A stretch of DNA of 9,482 nucleotides from Competibacteraceae bacterium UBA2788 (GTDB lineage: Bacteria > Pseudomonadota > Gammaproteobacteria > Competibacterales > Competibacteraceae): positions 7,919 to 17,400 of the forward strand of contig DEHY01000224.1 of the NCBI GenBank assembly GCA_002352185.1. The letters are read 5' to 3'. The notes under the pieces are model-generated. The model did no database searches. It had not been told where the DNA came from and was given only the letters and a program-made list of their open reading frames with translations. Positions within the stretch are counted from its first letter, which is position 1. Each line of letters begins with the position of its first letter. Made by a program: the position numbers and the translations under genes. This document shows, in pieces, positions 6,373 to 9,482 of the stretch.

Positions 6373-8544
6373 GTAGCCGCCGCTGATCAATTCGGAGACG
6401 ATGAGCTTCTGGATCATCTTCTCCTTCTGGCTGGTGGGTTGATCGAGCTTAAGGCGAGCCAAATAAGGCTTGGCCGCATCGGGCATGGCGCCGACCGTCA
6501 TCGCTCTCACAATGGTTTTCATCAAATCCCCTTTGGTCGCCAGCCGCACCTTGAGTCCCTTGAGCACCCGCCCCAGGATGATTTCTTCTTCAGTAAAATC
6601 GGTGCCCAGCGGGAAATCCGGGCATAACCCCATTCTTTTATAGGGAGCCAGCCGCGCTTGAAGCCGGCCCGGCGTGTTTTGCCGATACTGCGGCGGAATT
6701 TGATAATCCTGCGCAATCTTGCCGGCCCGCCTGGCTTTCTCCAACAGTTCCGGCTGGAAACGCGAATCGGCGATATTGAGCAAGGCGGCGATCACTTCTT
6801 TATCAGGCCGACCCCGCACATCCGCGATCCCGTATTCCGTAATCACGATGTCGCGTAAATGGCGCGGAATGGTGGTGTGGCCGTAGTTCCAGACGATGTT
6901 GGAGGTGGAGGTCAACCCGCTCTCCCGGGTGCTGCGCAGCATGAGAATGGAACGGGCGTCCGGCAGTTCGTGGGCCATGGATACAAAGTTGTACTGACCG
7001 CCTACACCGCTGATCACCTGGCCGTTTTCCAGGCCATCGGACACCGCCGCGCCCAGCAGCGTGATCATGATCGTGGTGTTGATAAAGCGGGCGTCGCGCC
7101 GCTGCAAAACCGCCAGTTCTTCGTTGCCGTACAGGTGATTCACCCGTTTCACCGTGGTCATGCAGATTTGTCGGCTTTCCGCTTCGGGCATGGTGCGTAG
7201 CGCCTCGTAGAAGCTGCCCGGCCCCATGAAGAAACCGCCATGCATCACGATCCCGCCCTGGAGCCGACGACCCAGCCCGTGGGCGATGATCGCCGCCCAG
7301 CTTTCCGGTTGATCCAAATTGGCTGGAATCGAGGTCGTTTCGCCGATGAGCAACTGACCGTCCTGATAGCGAACCCGGTCGTTGAAAATCCCGAACCTGC
7401 GTAGAAACTCGCAATCCTTCCCGGTCAGTTGGGCCGCAATCACGCCGCGTTCCAGCAAAGTCCGCAAGGTCTGTTCGTCAACCGCTTCCGTTATTGCGCC
7501 CTCATTGAGCAGGCGTTGCAGCGGGACGCTGTCGTAAACCCGGCGCTTGAGAATGCCGTCCCGGTATAGATAGAGAAAGCCGTTGACGAACATCTCGCTG
7601 GCGCCGTACAGACCCTGCTCGAACGGCTCGACGCCGCCGACGCGCTGGATCAAATCGCCGTAGCGTTCTGGAATATGCAGATCGGCCAAAATTCGCTGGT
7701 AGAGCGCGTTTTGCTGCTGCCGCAACTGGCAGAAATAAACGATGGCGTCGCCCAGGCAACCGATGCCGATCTGCAAGGCGCCGCCGTCGCGGATCAGGGC
7801 GCTGGCCTGCAAGCCCAGCAGATAATCGGCGTTATCCACCGCCATATTGGGCGGGCCGAACAGCCGGAAATCGTAGACGGGATTATCCAGCGCCAGATCG
7901 AAAGCGGACGGGCGGATCATGGCGTCGTTGTACATGAACGGCATCTCACGATTGACCTGGGCGATTGTCACCATCGCCCGGCCCTGACGGCGGGCCGCCT
8001 CGACCATCGGCAACAAATCCAGGGTCACGTCGGGATTGCCGCCCAGACTGAACCACCGTTCGCCATCCACTTCACGCTCGGCGACCAGTTGCGCCAGCAC
8101 ATTGACGCCGTTACCCATCAAATCCCGCGCCGCGTGGGTGTAGTTGGTGCTGATGTAGTTCTGCTGCTGCATCGGCACGTTCATGAAGCCACCCGGCTTG
8201 AAGAAAAACTCGCTGACTTCGACATTGGAGGGCACCCGGCCCGTGCGCAGATCAACCGCGTACTCCAAATCAGGATAATTGCCAAACACCCGCGCCACGA
8301 ACGGCTCCAGAAACCGCTGTTCCAGATCGCTGGAACCCTTGGGGGTCTCAACGGTGATTGCGGTAAGAATTTTGAGTTTCAGGCTTGGATCAACCTTCGC
8401 CCTGCGGTAAAGCGCATTCACCAACGGATTGGGTTTGCCAATCCCCAGCGGAATGCCGAGGACGATCTGCTGGCCGACTCTGGCGATAATTTCATCAACG
8501 CAGCGTTCGACATCCTGAAAATACAACGGGCCTGGTTGCGGCAT
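6367..8544 (-). CDS. Acetyl-CoA hydrolase/transferase family protein, long form
   Basis: A 725-residue protein of the family that includes acetyl-CoA hydrolase, succinyl-CoA:acetate CoA-transferase and 4-hydroxybutyrate CoA-transferase (class I, with a glutamyl-CoA intermediate). The N-terminal half contains the LQIGIGCLGDAI segment (257-268) and GASEMFVNGF (314-323), where Glu317 is the likely catalytic glutamate. The C-terminal family signature is clear: ISGVGGQYNFV (511-521) and VITEYGIADVRGRP (567-580). Typical members are about 430-550 residues with these two sites roughly 100 apart; here they are nearly 200 apart, and about 95 residues follow position 630. Substrate cannot be deduced; hydrolysis or CoA transfer on a short-chain acyl-CoA is inferred. 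The ATG at 8544 has GGAGA nine bases upstream; the open frame runs 47 codons further but reads into the promoter region. It is transcribed alone, divergently from the SnoaL-like gene. Confidence 0.88.
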   Translation of the reverse strand: MPQPGPLYFQDVERCVDEIIARVGQQIVLGIPLGIGKPNPLVNALYRRAKVDPSLKLKILTAITVETPKGSSDLEQRFLEPFVARVFGNYPDLEYAVDLRTGRVPSNVEVSEFFFKPGGFMNVPMQQQNYISTNYTHAARDLMGNGVNVLAQLVAEREVDGERWFSLGGNPDVTLDLLPMVEAARRQGRAMVTIAQVNREMPFMYNDAMIRPSAFDLALDNPVYDFRLFGPPNMAVDNADYLLGLQASALIRDGGALQIGIGCLGDAIVYFCQLRQQQNALYQRILADLHIPERYGDLIQRVGGVEPFEQGLYGASEMFVNGFLYLYRDGILKRRVYDSVPLQRLLNEGAITEAVDEQTLRTLLERGVIAAQLTGKDCEFLRRFGIFNDRVRYQDGQLLIGETTSIPANLDQPESWAAIIAHGLGRRLQGGIVMHGGFFMGPGSFYEALRTMPEAESRQICMTTVKRVNHLYGNEELAVLQRRDARFINTTIMITLLGAAVSDGLENGQVISGVGGQYNFVSMAHELPDARSILMLRSTRESGLTSTSNIVWNYGHTTIPRHLRDIVITEYGIADVRGRPDKEVIAALLNIADSRFQPELLEKARRAGKIAQDYQIPPQYRQNTPGRLQARLAPYKRMGLCPDFPLGTDFTEEEIILGRVLKGLKVRLATKGDLMKTIVRAMTVGAMPDAAKPYLARLKLDQPTSQKEKMIQKLIVSELISGGYV

Positions 8545-8587
8545 GATCCGATCTCTCCGGTCGGTGGACGATGGTGCGGGTCGCCAA

Positions 8588-8596
8588 ATTGTAGCA
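8588..8596 (-). promoter_or_regulatory. Extended -10 promoter for the acetyl-CoA hydrolase family gene
   Basis: Read on the - strand, TGCTACAAT (8596 down to 8588) is a TGn extended -10 followed by TACAAT, one base from consensus. No good -35 is present, as is usual for extended -10 promoters. The start of transcription would fall near 8581, leaving a leader of about 37 bases with the GGAGA ribosome binding site. Confidence 0.45.
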
Positions 8597-8640
8597 GTTC
8601 TCCCCGCTTCGGTTCCGTGGCGGGCCTGTAGGGAACGGAC

Positions 8641-8646
8641 TACACT
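8641..8646 (+). promoter_or_regulatory. Candidate -10 element for the SnoaL-like gene
   Basis: TACACT, two mismatches from TATAAT, lies 57 bases before the SnoaL-like start codon. The -35 position is GC-rich with no match, so this is weak and rests mainly on location between divergent genes. Confidence 0.22.
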
Positions 8647-8703
8647 AGCTCGCGTTTTTGATCGCCGCACGACGCGGAACCTCACTCCGAAGGAGAGCCG
8701 TCA

Positions 8704-9156
8704 ATGTCAGAGAACAGCATGCTGGAAGCCAACAAGGCCCTGGTCCGACGCAATTTCGAGGCCATCTGGAGTCAGGGCAATCTGGCCGTCGCGGACGAAA
8801 TTCTTGCGCCTGATTACGTCGGTCACATCGCCACGCTGCCGGATGCGATTCACGGCACCGAAGCGTTCAAGCAGTTAATTGCGATGTATCACTGCTCTTT
8901 CCCCGACACCCGCTTTGAAATCCAGGATCAAATTGCCGAGGGCAACAAAGTCGCCACCCGCTGGATTGCCTACGGCACGCACCGGGGCGAATTCATGGGG
9001 ATCGCGCCCAGCGGCGAAGCCATGTCCGTAACCGGGATGAGCTTTCACCGCATCGAAAACGGTCGCATTCTGGAATCCTGGGATGATTGGGACGCCCTGA
9101 GCATGTTGCAGAGCATGACCGAGGACGTGTTCCAGTCGCTGTCCATGCGCATTTAG
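8704..9156 (+). CDS. SnoaL-like / ester cyclase family protein
   Basis: A 150-residue single-domain protein of the SnoaL-like branch of the NTF2-like alpha+beta barrel fold. The pattern is characteristic: NKALVRRNFEAIWSQGNLAVADEIL at the start (10-34), DYVGH (37-41), IHGTEAFKQ (49-57), FPDTRFEIQDQIAEGNKVATRW (66-87), GTHRGEFMGIAPSG (91-104) and FHRIENGRILESWDDWD (114-130). Members range from polyketide cyclases to uncharacterised proteins, and the fold carries many activities, so no substrate is claimed. No signal peptide or membrane segment is seen; it is probably cytoplasmic. AGGAG at 8691-8695, eight bases before the ATG, is a strong ribosome binding site and fixes the start. The YheT-like gene begins 9 bases after its stop, suggesting one transcript, while the acetyl-CoA hydrolase family gene diverges upstream. 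Confidence 0.85.
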   Translation: MSENSMLEANKALVRRNFEAIWSQGNLAVADEILAPDYVGHIATLPDAIHGTEAFKQLIAMYHCSFPDTRFEIQDQIAEGNKVATRWIAYGTHRGEFMGIAPSGEAMSVTGMSFHRIENGRILESWDDWDALSMLQSMTEDVFQSLSMRI

Positions 9157-9165
9157 CGATCCTGC

Positions 9166-9482
9166 ATGATCCAAGCGCCCGATTTTCAGCCGGCCTGGTG
9201 GTTGCCCGGCCCCCATGCCCAGACGTTGTGGCCGGCGCTGTGTCGGCGGCGACCGCGCCTGCGCCTGCGCCGCGAACGGCTGGAATTGCCCGATGGCGAT
9301 TTCCTGGATCTGGACTGGAGCGCCGGCGAACGGGGACCGCTCGCGCTCATTCTGCATGGGCTGGAAGGCTCCAGCGCTTCTCATTACGTGCTTGGCCTGC
9401 TGGCGGCGATCACGGGTCGCGGCTGGCGCGGCGTGGTCCTGCATTTTCGCGGCTGCGGCGGCCAGCCCAACCGGCTGGCGCG
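9166..9482 (+). CDS. YheT-family alpha/beta hydrolase, N-terminal part
   Basis: The first 105 codons of a gene cut off by the window end. The translation follows the YheT family (E. coli YheT, putative esterase/hydrolase of the AB-hydrolase-4 group): FQPAWWLPGPHAQTLWP at 7-23, LPDGDFLDLDW at 41-51, the oxyanion-hole region LILHGLEGSSASHYV at 61-75 and HFRGCGGQPNRL at 93-104. The nucleophile elbow and the remaining catalytic triad residues would lie beyond the window, so activity cannot be judged. No signal peptide is seen. The start ATG at 9166 lacks an obvious Shine-Dalgarno but is only 9 bases after the SnoaL-like stop, which fits translational coupling. The native substrate of YheT proteins is not established to my knowledge. 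Confidence 0.88.
   Translation, partial: MIQAPDFQPAWWLPGPHAQTLWPALCRRRPRLRLRRERLELPDGDFLDLDWSAGERGPLALILHGLEGSSASHYVLGLLAAITGRGWRGVVLHFRGCGGQPNRLA

Noticed and set aside
7675..8631. A 318-codon open frame on the + strand opposite the acetyl-CoA hydrolase family gene
   Set aside because: It is the complement of a conserved coding region, lacks a credible ribosome binding site and shows no domain pattern.
8545..8685. Upstream in-frame extension of the acetyl-CoA hydrolase family gene (47 extra residues)
   Set aside because: The added residues are Arg/Ser/Thr-rich with no family resemblance and overlap the extended -10 element; ATG 8544 has a good ribosome binding site.
1..9482. Mobile elements, CRISPR arrays, tRNA or rRNA genes
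   Set aside because: I read both strands for transposase motifs, regularly spaced direct repeats and conserved RNA gene segments and saw none. The window is nearly filled with housekeeping-type genes.

Overview
The window looks like ordinary chromosome of a GC-rich gammaproteobacterium. HflD is essentially a gammaproteobacterial protein, the mnmA-hflD adjacency is typical of that class, and relA, glgB and a YheT-type hydrolase match gammaproteobacterial families. A glycogen branching enzyme together with acyl-CoA chemistry would fit a glycogen- and carbon-storing lineage such as Competibacter-like bacteria, but that placement is a guess. I see no mobile element, CRISPR array, tRNA, rRNA or phage gene.

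Layout. On the + strand, bases 1-914 hold the 3' end of mnmA (tRNA 2-thiouridylase) followed by hflD. On the - strand, relA (stringent response ppGpp synthetase, 924-3068) converges on hflD with a 9-base gap. About 170 bases upstream of relA on the same strand is a small lipoprotein c-type cytochrome (3241-3633); the spacer between them holds two perfect 8-bp inverted repeats. A 366-base divergent region (3634-3999) separates the cytochrome from glgB (+, 4000-6306), which has an unusual acidic C-terminal tail. glgB converges through a strong GC-rich hairpin on a long-form acetyl-CoA hydrolase/transferase family gene (-, 6367-8544). A 159-base divergent promoter region then leads to a SnoaL-like protein (+, 8704-9156) and the start of a YheT-family alpha/beta hydrolase (+, from 9166, cut by the window end).

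How the genes fit together. mnmA and hflD are probably one transcript, and so are the SnoaL-like gene and the YheT-like gene (9-base gap). relA and glgB have clear individual roles (nutrient stress signalling and glycogen branching), but neither sits in its most familiar cluster: no mazG, rlmD, glgC, glgA or glgX is visible. No multi-gene novel system is evident. The points most worth a second look are the acidic tail of GlgB, the enlarged CoA-transferase-like protein, the cytochrome lipoprotein beside relA, and the paired hairpins in the relA leader.
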